The notes under the pieces were generated by a model. It was not told the DNA's origin, ran no database searches, and saw nothing but the letters and a program-made list of their open reading frames with translations. 64,000 nucleotides of DNA from Panaeolus papilionaceus (Eukaryota > Basidiomycota > Agaricomycetes > Agaricales), in assembly GCA_015501605.1 (NCBI GenBank), contig JADNRZ010000001.1, positions 2,356,001 to 2,420,000 of the forward strand, read 5' to 3'. Shown here in pieces: positions 1-14,756 of this stretch; position 1 is the stretch's first letter, and every line of letters begins with the position of its first letter. The translations under genes were made by a program, and so were the position numbers.

Positions 1-453
1 TCCGCATCCTCCTTGGGGTCTTCTATCGAATTGGTAGCCTTTGGGGAGGTTTTTTTCAAAGGCTTCATGACATGAGACTTTCTCGATCCCTTGCGATGTT
101 GTGCAGCAAAGCACACTTCGCAATATGGGTCAGAACACGTTTCACAAAGCACATCGGCTGGCTGATCTAGTAGTAAGATGGTCACGGTTATGAGATAATT
201 GTCAAAATTCTATGTCGTATTCTCTATTGATCAACAGGCGATGCTCACCTTCGCATTCCACACAATACCCCTCCTGAAGTGGCTTTTCCGTCTCTTCTTG
301 GTCCCATCCGGTGGCGGGTTCTGCTGGTTGGGTTCCTGGGTGCTCTATGATGTCGTGGTTCTCTCCAAGGATGTTCTGCAAGTTAAATACACCGTTTATT
401 CCATTGGTAGATTCTTCTTGACCTGTTGTCGATGAAGTTTCCATGATTGGCAA
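1..453 (-). CDS. B-box-type zinc-finger protein, 3' part missing
   Basis: The reading frame starts at 453 (an alternative Met lies three codons in, at 444) and runs leftward out of the window. The first exon is acidic and Thr/Ser/Gln-rich and ends with GYCVECE. A short intron (donor GGTGAGC, acceptor ACTACTAG near 165-230) joins it in frame to DQPADVLCETCSDPYCEVC. Together they give a Cys-x2-Cys array followed by FAAQHRKGSRKSH, the spacing of Cys/His pairs seen in B-box zinc fingers. The tail seen so far is Lys/Ser/Pro-rich. B-box modules usually mediate protein contacts, often in ubiquitin ligases, but no RING or other catalytic domain is visible in this fragment, so I give no function. The domain call is fairly sure; the family is unknown. 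Confidence 0.65.
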
Positions 454-770
454 AGTACTACCTCTGAAGTTCGTATGCAGATGGAGGTTAACTGGAGACT
501 CGAACTTGAACCGCCGATGTCATTTTCAAAATTTAATAATTAAGACTCCCACGTGTATTACATGCTTATATTGATGCGTACGCTCAAATCATATTGTGTC
601 TGTAGTCCTCGATGGTAAGAGTAAATGTGATACATGTACGTGAATAATAAGTATAATACATGTTTGTGCCCGTTATTACCAGAGAAAGAGAAAAAAACGG
701 CTGAAAAGCAATGGGAAAGTCTTCAATGGCTCAGCTCAACTATATGCTTTTCTACTCGTTTTGCTACTGA
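454..770. other. Intergenic region, no gene seen
   Basis: This 317-base gap holds the 5' flank of the B-box gene and the 3' flank of the STIMATE-type gene. A short open frame at 634-876 has no splice or composition support. A CACGTG hexamer lies near 550, close to the B-box start, and could be a bHLH site; that is only a motif match. Confidence 0.5.
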
Positions 771-2186
771 TCATTGCTTTGAAGGATCTTCATTCGGTGC
801 AGCATCGAAATCATCGTTCCACGCGTCATCCCAGCCATCACCACTTCGAATGGAAGATTTGGTGGCCTGTCTGTGATGTGATGGATGGGATAGTGGAGAG
901 GGGGAGTTAACGCACTTGGACGGCGGACTGCGAGTCCGTTCTGGTCGCTGCGAGGAGCTGGCGCCTGTCGTTACATCGTGAGCTATTGGAGCAATCGACG
1001 TAATACTGCTGGACAAACTGGGAGGATAGGAGTGATTATCAGCAGCCGCATGACGCGAAGAGGCTGCTAGTGATTTGCGTTCATCTGGAGTAGTGATGCC
1101 CGTTCCTACAGATTTTTTGTCCAGGGGATCAGCATCTCGAGACTCCAAGGACGATGTCGACGTTCTGGATTGCACGCGAGGGGCCCTTGAGTCGTAGTTA
1201 TCCTCGTCGTCTGAAGGAGCATTGAAGAGCGGTTCTTCATCTGGACCCGAACGGGACTCGACATCCAAAGCAAGCGGAGCAATGGTGTTTGAGGCCTTGA
1301 CAATGGAATCGATGAGCCAAAATTGGACAACATTCATCATGATGGGGAAAATGCCCATGACGCTTGAAGAAGGCTGTATGAGAAAACGATAACGTTTATA
1401 AATGTTGAAACTTACAAAATAACCTGCAAGCCATCACCTTCACCGGTCCACGTCCAGCTGAGTAACCATTCTCCTAGCATGTAGATACCCGGGAATACAA
1501 CTAGGAAAACAACGACCACGAGTTTCATGGCGAATAGGGATGTAAAATACAGGGCCGTTTGACGAAACCAATATGAAAATGACGGAGGGTTGCCATAAAC
1601 GCCTGACTGGAATCCTTTGAGGTGTAATTTTTCAACAAACAGAGTTGTGAGAGCGTGCAGAGTGATGTATATTAGTGCAACACCTGGGATATGGTCAATA
1701 AGAGAATAGTGGTGGTTATATGGTAATTTAACTCACCGAAAGTGGTATCAATTAGGATGTGGAGGAAATAGGAAACGCAGGCATTGGCGGAATTATGTAT
1801 AGAGAAGAGACTTGAGACGAGAACGTTGACACCATGAAGAAACATCTGGCCCACAATTTGTTTTGTAACGTCGAAAAGCCTAGAAGGAGCGGCTTATTTA
1901 CTTTTAAATTGTGAGAAAGGGCAAAACTACCAACCAGATTCTCCATGGCCGCTTGGGTGTTTCACGATGTCTTTTGTATACTAGAGAGCTTATGACAAAG
2001 ACACCCATTAGGGCTTGAACGACCTGTTAGATGGATTAGTGAGATAGGAAAGAAGTGAATAAGAATAAAGTTTTTGTTTACGAGACCGGTTGGACCTAAT
2101 AGTTGACATGAAGGAGGGTCAACTGGATACTCGATAGATCCTGCAGAAGTTGTAGCCGTTGTAGGTAAATTATCTGGAAAATCCAT
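771..2186 (-). CDS. STIMATE-type (YPL162C-like) membrane protein
   Basis: Five exons read from Met at 2186 to a stop at 771. The spliced protein starts MDFPDNLPTT and then carries the family sequence in order: CQLLGPTGLVVQALMGVF, a second helix ending LVYKRHRETPKRPW, then WLFDVTKQIVGQMFLHGVNV, an IHNSANACVSYFLHILIDTT segment, SGVYGNPPSFSYWFRQ, and further helices through PGIYMLGEWLLSWTW and MGIFPIMMNVVQFWLIDSI. This is the STIMATE family (TMEM110 in animals, YPL162C in yeast), a multi-pass membrane protein. Animal members act at ER-plasma membrane contacts in store-operated calcium entry; the fungal proteins are annotated as vacuolar membrane proteins with little known. The C-terminal ~170 residues after the membrane domain are Ser-rich, polar and probably cytosolic, ending in an acidic WDDAWNDDFD stretch. 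Confidence 0.88.
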
Positions 2187-2450
2187 TTTAAATAATTGAA
2201 ATAAGGAAAGAGTGTAGCAGTAGTGGTTGTGGTAAGGGTGATGGTTATGGTGATATTGACTCTGTCATGAATGTCGAGCAAGCAAAGGAGCAGATGTGCC
2301 AATTGAAATGCTTAAAATGGCTTATGTAACCAGAATTACAGACAAGCTCATTGCACCGCATTTCAATCATCCTCATCACATTTAACCACCAACACTACTC
2401 GCAACATACCCATTTTACTTCCTTTAATCTTCTTTCCTTCCCTTTTTTAA

Positions 2451-5327
<2,877 letters not shown>

Positions 5328-5617
5328 ACGGTCGCATGGACATGTTGGTTTAGTCATACATACATCTGTAGCATTTTTGCTCTGATTACCTCTTCGCACA
5401 TTGTATTGTAAATGGCATTTCGGATTTGACCAAATGACAGCGATGAATCCGGATTATCATCATGGGGTCATGATGAACCCGAAAAGGCAAGAGGCTCCAG
5501 AACATGCCGAAACTTGTAGAGGCCTTTAAAACCCTTCCTTGCTCTTGACTTGCACCCTGCAACATCTCTTGATTTCTTGCAACCCTACTTACACCCATAC
5601 ATACATTATCCATCGAA

Positions 5618-6724
5618 ATGTCCATCGTCGAAGATAGACCCTCACCACACCACATGCCTCGCTCAGGTTCCCTACCAAAACCAAAGGGCATTTTGAAGAA
5701 TACCCCACAAGCACCAGGATCTCATTCACAGTTGGTCCGCTCGTTTATGTATTCATCACTTCGGGCTAACCCTTCCAATGATACACAGCAGTCTGCAGTG
5801 GGATGAAGAGAATATTGCTCTCACGGAAATACAGAAAGACAGTTTGATGAAGATTACTGAGCCCAAGACTCCCTATGTTCGATACAATGCCGAAACCGAT
5901 ACCATCGAAGGGGGTGCGTCACTAACCACCTTTGTAATTCCAAGGGCTTCATAGAATAACATGGGAAACGTTTCATAGACATTCCAGACCTCAGCCTCAA
6001 TTACAGTACATCTCCAACAGAGGACATCCATCCGACGTCGCCCACGGCGTCTATCTCGACAACGGGCGCTGATACATCAGGGCCTTCGTCGAGGCGCACA
6101 TCCATCTCCAGCGCAGGCCGACCAGGGACGTCACCATCTGGGCGATCGAGTAGTGGTACATCCAGTCGGAGCACGAGTTTTAACCTCCCCAATGACGCGC
6201 GAAATGCGATCAGAGCCGATGGTAGAACTCCAGGCGAGGAAGTAGAAGTAGAAGAAGAAATGGACGAGGAAAGTGAGTGCATCGACCTTGCTTTGGACTT
6301 CCCATCGATTACCCTAATGACGGCGTTTTCTCGACCTTCCTCTATTCATCTTCGCTGACTTAATCTATGATCATTTCTTGCAATATAGCTGCCGCCAAAC
6401 ATGCGGCGTTCGTGCGTGCTCGCGGAAGACACTATTCCAACGAGGCTGAGGCCATGAAGGTGAATACCACAGATGGATTTACAGTCTAGTTCGAATACTC
6501 ATTAAATTATTTGTGCCTGCCTTTAGAGAGCTGCTCAGATGCTAGAAGACGAAGATGATGATGAAGTTCCTCCCCTTCCAGGTTCAGTCCCGCAACAGCC
6601 TGAGAAGGACGACGATGAGGAGATGGAAGATGATTTCATGAATGACGACGAAGCGGCCAATATCGCAGAGAGTAGTGTGCCAGATGCGTCGACTAAGATC
6701 AATGGGATCGGAAAGCGTGCATAA
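5618..6724 (+). CDS. GLC8: Protein phosphatase 1 inhibitor-2 / Glc8 homologue
   Basis: A small acidic disordered regulator of protein phosphatase 1. The PP1-binding signature KGILKN follows a Pro-rich start ([10 protein letters not shown]). After splicing from 5736ish to the acceptor near 5790, it reads [15 protein letters not shown] and then [11 protein letters not shown], the classic IPP-2 core. A Ser-rich linker follows, then an exon with [16 protein letters not shown], matching the helical HYxNE segment that enters the PP1 active site, and an Asp/Glu-rich tail. The Thr in EPKTPY corresponds to the conserved TP site that GSK3-type kinases phosphorylate in the family. Five exons with short introns. 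It starts about 290 bases after the Sec18 stop on the same strand; the gap shows only T/C-rich leader sequence. Confidence 0.9.
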
Positions 6725-7198
6725 TAGGTTCACCTATTCGACACGATATCCTCTGGTTCGACAGGATTTTTCTTTCGTTTATTCAAGCTCCTTCTCATCG
6801 ATTATTGGAGGATTTCGATCCACTTTTATTTTTGAGGTTTACACCATGGACGTTGTATAATTAGTTGGATTGTACGAAGATCTATTGTATGCCTTGTCGT
6901 TATATTCTCTTGAATTCCAGACTCCCCCTTCACAATCGTGTCAGGCTCGGAGAGCCAAGCTGTACGAGATGATACGGTTGAGTCTTTGTCGGACTAACAA
7001 ATAGGGAAATAGATTAGATTTTAAATCAGGGTCGCAGCCAATGAACATTATCACTTCAACGGTACCATATCGGTCTAATCAATCCTGAAAAACTTTCAAC
7101 ACTTCTAACTGTTACCCGTCCTTCTATCTACATTCACGACCTTGGGTGTTTTTTATATCTAACTTTATATCTGGACAACTAGTTCTACTTCTCACACG
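6725..7198. other. Intergenic region, no gene seen
   Basis: This 474-base gap between two same-strand genes is AT-rich. It contains the 3' flank of the inhibitor-2 gene and the 5' flank of the dehydrogenase gene, with a pyrimidine-rich leader just before 7199. I see no RNA gene or repeat in it. Confidence 0.5.
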
Positions 7199-8718
7199 AT
7201 GTCAGAACAAATAGCGAAGAAGGGCCTGCTCCTCAAGGCAGATGCAATCGCCGCTACCTTCCATAACGAAGTCAAGCAGTCATTGCAGGAGAGCAGCCGC
7301 CGTCCTAAACTCGTCGGGATTCTGGCTACTACTTCGGCGCCAAGTAAATACTATGCAGATTTTACCAGGAAGCAATGTGAAGAGCTCGGTGTGGAATTTG
7401 TTTTAAGGACAACTGGCGCTGCAGCATCTCCAGATTTAGGCGAGGGGGAGGGCGTCGAAGAGGCTATCATAGAGGCTAATGAGGATCCTAGCATACATGG
7501 CATTATGGTGAGCTATGACTTTGTGTGGTAGCTATACACAGCATTCACCGCTTCTTCAGGTATATTTCCCTATTTTTGGACCCCAACAGGTTAGCACATA
7601 TTGTGAATTTTGGCCATGGTCAGGACCTTGTCTAATGTACATCGTGTAGGACCACTACTTGCAACAGGTAAGGGTGCACACACCTGTTATTATCGAACAT
7701 ATTTCTAAGTCGATGCATACCGCAATAGATCGTATCTCCTTTAAAGGACGTCGAGGGCCTGAACTTCAAGTTCCATTATAACCTCTACCACAAGTTCGTT
7801 CTAAAAATTCAATTCATTGGTCCTCATGTCTGATGCCGATTTCGGTAGCATTCGATTCATCCAACCCCAATCACTCCTTGCATCTGTTATGCCGACTGGC
7901 GTCACGGAAGTTGAAAGTGAAGAACCTCCGGCAGGCACCGTGAAATCTATTATACCTTGCACACCACTTGCAATCGTAAAATGTCTGGAGTATGTCGGTG
8001 TGTATAACCGAATCCTCCCTTATGGCGATCGTGCATACGGAAAAATTGTTACTGTGATCAATCGGTGCGTCTGTGACTGCTATTCAGTTTATTTCTATTC
8101 GTCTGAGCTTTTCTTGCCCCGATTGCATCAGTTCTGAGGTCGTCGGACGGCCCCTCGCAGCTCTTTTAGCCAATGACGGTGCACGCGTGTTGTCCGTCGA
8201 TATTGACTCGATCCAAGTTCGTTTCTTGCACATTGTTTGGTATCCAGAATTAAAAGCGATTTTAGGAATATACCAAGCGTCCCAGAGTGCCTGCCAGTAC
8301 TGACAGTGCAACTTCTGCGCAACGCTATCATCCTCATCACACAGTCCATCCCACAAGCATGACCCTGGAGCAGTGCCTTGCCATCTCTGATGTTGTCATC
8401 TCTGCTGTCCCAAGCCCTTCTTACAAAGTGAAGACTGAATGGCTGAAGGATGGTTGCGTTTGCGTGAACGTTGCTGCCGACAAGAACTTTGAGAAAGATG
8501 TTAGAGATAAGGTATTTTCATTAATTCTGCCTTGCAAACCAATCGCATAACATTTTATTCATAGGCTTCGATTTATATCCCAGCGGTGGGCAAGGTCACC
8601 ATTTTGATGCTCCTCCGCAATCTGTGAGTAATTCTCGCCCTTTTCAACTTGGCAGCTTTGTGATAAAGCTCAAAAAACGCTGTTTAGATTACGACTCCAG
8701 CAATATCAAGAGGTCTAA
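7199..8718 (+). CDS. MTD1: Methylenetetrahydrofolate dehydrogenase (NAD+), Mtd1 type
   Basis: This is the cytosolic one-carbon enzyme that oxidises 5,10-methylene-THF to 5,10-methenyl-THF with NAD+. The N-terminal catalytic half reads MSEQIAKKGLLLKADAIA, APSKYYADFTRKQCEELG and, after splicing, IHGIMVYFPIFGPQQDHYLQ; then SPLKDVEGLNFKFHYNLYHN and CTPLAIVKCLEYVGV. The NAD-binding half has VINRSEVVGRPLAALLANDG and VLSVDIDSIQ. The protein ends RLQQYQEV, with the stop at 8716-8718. It is split into many small exons, including one of 18 nt (7650-7667, encoding DHYLQQ). The bifunctional DHFR-independent cyclohydrolase part is absent, as in the monofunctional yeast Mtd1 family. Complete. Confidence 0.92.
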
Positions 8719-8967
8719 GTGTCCATGTACGATGAATTATTGTGGTGATCTGTAGTAACTTAAAGAATACACATGCATGTCATATCGACATCGGAATAGA
8801 TGAGTTGGAATAGGATATTGCTTCCCTCCAAACTTTGCTTAAATTAGAGGGCCCTCAGAAAGCTTGTTTGATGAGCATACCGTTGACTTAAATCGCTGTT
8901 CGAAGATATGATCCAACGAAATAGCGGCAGGCAAACTTGAAGGGAGGCGAACTGTGATGTCTCGAGG

Positions 8968-9985
8968 TTATCGGAAGTGAGCGGCAGTGAGGTCAATAGG
9001 GACGGGATACTCTTGAGAAGGAGTGGAAGTTCCCGAGTTTGAAAAAGTGGGTGTGATTGGAGTCGAAACTCCAGACGCTGTTCCTTCGGTCATGAAACGA
9101 ACTCGCTGACGGTGTAGCTGACAAATATTTAGCCCCCTAAAAATAGTGTAGAGATATGACTCTTGCTTACTTGAGGTAGCTTTGGTATCAAGACGAAAAC
9201 GAGAGCAGAAATATTGATAGCGAATAGCCAAGGATCATAGTTTGTGTAGTGAGTTGATGCCAAAAATCTGGAGAGGACGTGGGGTGAGTAAAATAGTGAA
9301 AAGGGGGCGATTACAGAGTACCAACAGAGTTATGGGTACAAGAACCAGCCATTTTTTAGCGGGTGTGTATTGGGCACCCTCGTCAATTTGCTCCCATAGG
9401 GTCAGGTCATCATACGCGCCGCTGTGTAGGTCGTTCCCGAACGGAATACCTGTCACCCAATGGAACATCAAATATGAAAGCTAAGCACGTCGATAGTACA
9501 ATGAGAACACAGGACAAAGGACAAAGTACTCAAACGTACTGCGAGGTAAAGTAGATTGACACAAGTCCAACTTATTTGCTGCGTCATTCCGGGTATTGTG
9601 TCGATGGTAATTTTGCCGAATAGGATTAGGACGACGTGAATAAGCCAAGCACCTAATCCAAAATATTTTTTTAAGAAAAAAACTGACGATAATTCAGTAA
9701 AAAACCGGACATACCTTTAGCATTGACCCAATCTGCATTTATGTTGACATAGGCACTACGGTCAAGGGCCTCTTCCACTGAACGATCACCAATTTCCTCG
9801 ACCTTGACAATACTTCCGCTGCGCCCCCTTGAACGTAAAGCAGATGATTTAGACGGCGAAGAAGTGTCTATTGTCGGTAATCTTAATGCTGGTGGACGAC
9901 TCATTAGTGAATATGAATATGAGAGCCCCGGGTGGTGATGAGGAATAAAGAAAGTAGAGTCCACCGTCGAAACAAACTGTGCCAT
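8968..9985 (-). CDS. ORM1: ORMDL family protein (Orm1/2)
   Basis: A small ER membrane protein that restrains serine palmitoyltransferase, the first enzyme of sphingolipid synthesis. Met is at 9985. The N-terminal ~85 residues are Ser-rich and polar, with RSRGRSGSIVKVEEIG; this position carries the Ypk1/TORC2 phosphosites in yeast Orm proteins, though specific sites here are inferred. The core after splicing is the family sequence: YVNINADWVNAKGAWLIHV, IDTIPGMTQQISWT, YLMFHWVTGIPFGNDLHSG, AYDDLTLWEQIDEGAQYTPA, STHYTNYDPWLFAINI, and VLIPKLPQLHRQRVRFM. A short Thr/Ser/Pro tail ends AAHFR at 8968. About five exons. It shares a 108-base 5' gap with the divergent Virilizer gene. Confidence 0.94.
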
Positions 9986-10093
9986 TTTGGATACGTGACA
10001 GTTCGGAGTTGGCCGACATTCCCCTACCTTTTACTCCATTTCATTATCATCATCCTAGCTTCTCTTTAATACACGACTACTAGTCCATATATC

Positions 10094-13000
10094 ATGAAAC
10101 TTTTAAAATGGTCTCAATTAACACCAGAACCAGAGCATGATGGTCTTTCTGCTATTCTTTTCCCTGCACCAGTTCGAATTTCTTCATTTCGTATATTTCC
10201 AACGGGAGTTCAACCTTTTGCTCAAGCACCAGAGATAGTTGCGTGAGTTCTGCGTTCGTATTTGAGCAATGGCTTTATTTCTGACATATACCAGAGAAAC
10301 AAAGCCAGAATCGTTCTTCTTAGACATATTTTTCAATATCATCCTACCAAGTAACAGCCCAGAGGCCGTTCGTGTGTCTAAGAATGCCCTCGCACCCACA
10401 TCTATTGTTTATGCAGGCGGCCAAGCAGAATACTCTATGAACTCGGAGGTATAATTTCAGGAAAAAAAAACCTCCAACATCAGAACTCAGATACATCTTT
10501 CTTAGTTCTCCACCCGCTTAGTCGTTTTCAAAGGTTCATTCGAAACCATTTCACTGGCAATTTATGGAGAAGTTGTCACCAATACCGAGAAACTAAGGGA
10601 CGAGTACAGTATTTCTAAATCACTCAGACCACAACATTTGGACCCATCACCACTTTCTACAGGCGTGGATCCAGGCAATGCAAGCGAACCTTGGATATTG
10701 GCAGAGAAGCTCTTGAGCCTCTTACCATCTTCCCCTTCACTAGCACTCGTCACACGTCTGATATTCTGTTTGAAACCTCAAAGCGAAGACTGGGAGCAAC
10801 CTGACTTTCCGTATCTGTACGTGAACTTGGAAGAAGAAGTTGAGCATACTTCCATACAAAGTGTTGTCGATTTTTTGTGTCGGCCAATCCAAGAGGATGT
10901 TACAGCGGAGACCTTGATCAAGTTTGCAGAGAATGTTGATGTCCTAATAGCCTCCAAGGTACAATCCTTTCATCTTATGAAGCTTTGCAACATCCATAAT
11001 TGACGTGGTAACTAGACTTCCGACGACGCCTTCTTCTTCGCAAAGCTCCTCAGCATAGTGAGCTCACAACAACCACTTGTATCCCGGATATTGTTGGTAC
11101 GTCGACGTAACTTTTAGCGGATGTTCTTACAAGGAATTCCCTTTAGCAACATGTTGACCTTCCATCAATATTTAACGAACAAACGTTAAGGCTGGATGAT
11201 TCGCAGGTCACAGTGTTACACCTCGTGGATGCAGCGGCCAGCCTTGAAATAGCGCGTTACTTCTTGGAAGATGAACCATTCTATTCCTCTCTTGGTGCAT
11301 TGCAAGTGAATCCCAAACTACCTCCATCCGTTCGACAAGCCATTGAACGGCTTTTGGCTCGTGTCAATGGCTGGAAGTCCTTCCGAAATTCTTTGGACAA
11401 CAGGGAGCCTGAATTCGCGCAAAGTGTTGATTTCCTCAAGGACCTAGCATCCGAGGAATACTCTCTAGGATGCTGGCTAGTTTCTATGTTAAACCATAGC
11501 GACCTTTGCGCCAAATTCGAAACCGAAGTTCCAACACCCTCAAGTGCAAGAGCGCTACCTCGTCCCCTCTTCCGATACCAGGATCCAGCAATAGAATTTA
11601 GCGAATTCCTTATCTTTGTCAAGGCATTTTTGGGGCTTTCCAGCGTGATAGCTGTTTGGTCCTGGTACGATAGCATTGGTATAGACACAGGCAGGGAGCG
11701 GGCATTAGCGATTCTAGCGCTATGGGAGGACGTCGAAGGCTACCGAGAGGTGATGCATTCGTTATTTTCAGCTTTACCACGACCTTACAGCAGAGACAAT
11801 ACAGATATTGAATCACTGCATGATGCTCAGGCAACTGACAAAACGGTTGAATTGGATCGCTGGCGAGAAGGACCCACCCATCAAGTCCTGTATCCTGGCC
11901 GAACGACTCTTAATTAAACTGTCTCGTGACCCGCAAATGATGCTTCAAGCTCATTTCTATAACATAGTTCGCCAACTTGAAGAACCCTTTTGCTTCATCG
12001 AGGCCGAAGAGATCATGGAGATGCACAAACTAGCGAACGTTTCTTATGACGGCCTTCCTTCTGCTGTTGAAGAATTGGCATTCTCGAGCGATCGACGACC
12101 CTTTTCTCTGCGCCGCCTGCGCGTACTTCGACTTTCCCTTGCAATAATAGCTCAAGAGCTGGAGACAGATGCCGACATCGAGAGCTTGGTCCGACAACAG
12201 CCTTCCGCAACAGACGAAGAGGAATCATTGACTACACCTCTACAAGGTGACCCAGAACCCGGGCTTGCAACCGGCGATTGGCGTGTCCTCCGAGCTTTTT
12301 GGAACGAATGGAGTCAAGGTTGCATCCCTGGTCTTGTTTCACTGCTCGAGGATATCACAGAAGATCTTAATGAACACTTTACCGTGCAGCGTGTTCCAAA
12401 GGCCAACCAGCCTTTGGCAGATCTATTGTTTTGCACAGCAGAGGATCTTTTAGTGCTCATCCCGCAGTTTGTGACCAAATACACCATCGTCAACCGAGAT
12501 TTAAATACGTTGACGTGTGCAATAGCCGATCTATATGCATGCGGCGACCTTGTATGCCTCAGGTTTTCACCAAGGTCCCAAGCACATGCCACTGCAAGAC
12601 GAACCACCTCCATATGCGAAAACATCTTGCGCGACCTGGTTAAGCCGATGGATTTTACCGATTCTCGCGCCCCACAAACACTCTGCGTCATGACATCCTT
12701 ACTGGGTCATGCATCCACAATCACTGGGCGTGATCCCGTTCATCACATTTCGCAGATATACCAACTTTTCAACCAAATTATTCCTCACAGGGAGTTCGAA
12801 GAGGATCTAGACAACTGGGTTCTACTCGTGTTACCAGCAATGCTTACAGAGACAACTGCTTTTTTCAACTCTCTACACCTGGAGAGGCAGGCCGAACTGC
12901 TTTCGACGATGGTCGCTCTAGACAACGATCAGACAGGCATAGGGCAATGGCTTCTTCAAGACGCATTGCGTAGTTTACAAGAAACACTGCAAACTGCTTC

Positions 13001-14213
13001 TGCAAAATTCGAAGACGAAGCACGACTGGCCCAGTACAGAATATTTCTCGGGTTGGGTCTCCTCGAAACGATGACCTCACCAGAATCAAGTATATCTTCC
13101 TGGACAATGCAATCACTGTCAACAAACTCCGACCTCTCATCACTCTTACAGAATTGCATTTCTCATATACTTGAAGAAAGCTACATGGCATTGCCACTGA
13201 CTCGCACCGCACGACATTTGGGTCAGAATGCAAAAATATTCAGCCCAGATGTACAATTTAGCATCATCTTATTGTTACTGAGAACGGGGCAGACGGATCC
13301 ATCAATGGATAGCGCACTTGAATTTGTAGTGGACACACTGCTTGATCTGCCCCAATCCTCCATCGCCGTGGAAATGCTTCGTAACGAAACCGGGCGCAGC
13401 CTTGCAGCGTTTGCGGAATATTCGTCTGCCATTGCCCCATCGACATCCCAGCAGCTGGTTGAGCTCCTAGACTGGTTAACGTTACAAAAGGAAGTCAAAC
13501 TTACCACGTTGACAGGCATTACGAGAGAGGCTTTCTCTCGGCTTTGTAGTGCCCTAGGAGACGATGCTTCTGCTGCACAAGCAGCACTCACCCTTGATGA
13601 AGACGAAGTGTTTACGTCGATCTCCACAGAACTGCCCGAAAACCTTTCCCTCCCTTTGCGCTCCATTGAAAACATGTTTTCCTCGAAACCTGCTGGCACA
13701 CCATCCACACCCAAAGGCACAAAAACGCCTGATATTCTCGGGGTCGTGATTTCTCCTCCGACTTCGATACTCCGCTCTCCAGCTGCGACAGGTCTTACGA
13801 AGACCTACCTCAACGACGAATTCAGGCAACTAAGACAATCGGCAGCGTCTCGACTAAACACCAGCAGAATGCCGAGCACACATGGTCGGTTTTTTATTGT
13901 GTTTTGTCTCCTTACTCGTGTGATACTGACATTGTACTCTTTGCCTTTGTTTAACTGTATGACACTTGAATTGGTTTGCTGCTCAATAGTTGATGTGGGT
14001 ATCAACGGTCGTCTCGGCCTGTGAACTTGCACTAATGCGAAGCTTTTTGTTGCCTCGTTGTGGCGAAAACAGAATTTTGACCCATCCAATCAAGTAGCAC
14101 AACAAGGGGGTGGTGATTTATTGCCCCCAATAACTATGGTTGGAATGGATATGACGGGTGTAATGGGGCTACCATTCCCCCCTTTCCTGCCAGGCGGAGG
14201 GGTTGGCATGTGA
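10094..14213 (+). CDS. Virilizer-like protein, m6A methyltransferase complex subunit
   Basis: The N-terminus is a Virilizer N-terminal domain: FPAPVRISSFRIFPTGVQPF, then ETKPESFFLDIFFNIILPS, LAPTSIVYAGGQAEYSMNS, and STRLVVFKGSFETISLAIYG. The remaining ~1,000 residues are all-alpha and Leu-rich, as in the HEAT-like scaffold of Virilizer/VIRMA/Vir1. The family binds WTAP/Mum2-type and Mettl3/Ime4-type partners and guides adenosine methylation of mRNA in the nucleus; that role is inferred by homology. The frame change near 11750 is an intron (donor GAG|GTGATG at 11750, acceptor ending 11804), giving YREILNHCMMLRQLTKRL. The C-terminal end needs two further introns around a 5-nt exon at 13990-13994, giving STHVDNFDPSNQVAQQ and a Gly/Pro/Met-rich tail that stops at 14211-14213. 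Confidence 0.85.
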
Positions 14214-14756
14214 TCAATAATTTTTTCTCGAGGTTATGGTATGTTGGAGTACGTATACAATTAGAGACCTGTTTGGGAGTTTTCAGTACTTTATTTATGA
14301 TGATCTTGCACACAACATGCAGAAAAGATTCTGAGAAGTTTTATGTGGATGGGGTATGATATTCATTAGGTGTCTTCGAGGTATCGTGAAGTAACATGGA
14401 GGAAGTGATGCGGAAAATGGTGCGATGCGTGACGATGAAAGGGGTATAATGATACATGAGATATATGTCAAGGGATAGGAATAGATCCAGCAAAACGTGA
14501 ATATAACGAAAGGAGCGACAGGGGAGGATCCACAAAGGAGAAGGGGCGGCTAAAGCAAAATATGATGGTGAAATTAAGTATGAGATAGATCGCTTGCGAT
14601 ATGCAAAAAAGGTTGGTTGGGAACACTTCAACAAATGCTGCAGCGCTTAAATAACCCATAATGAGGAGGCACGGAAGAGACGGGAGAAAAAATGAAAGTT
14701 CCTTCTTGTTCCAATACCAAGCATGACAAGACGGACCACAAAAACGCCACAGCTCA
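14214..14756. other. Convergent 3' region, no gene seen
   Basis: 543 bases between the stops of two convergent genes. It should hold both 3' untranslated regions. Open frames here (14341-14827, minus) have no splice logic and no recognisable sequence. Confidence 0.5.

Noticed and set aside
13223..13720. 165-codon minus-strand frame inside the Virilizer gene
   Set aside because: Antisense shadow of a well-supported exon; no family sequence.
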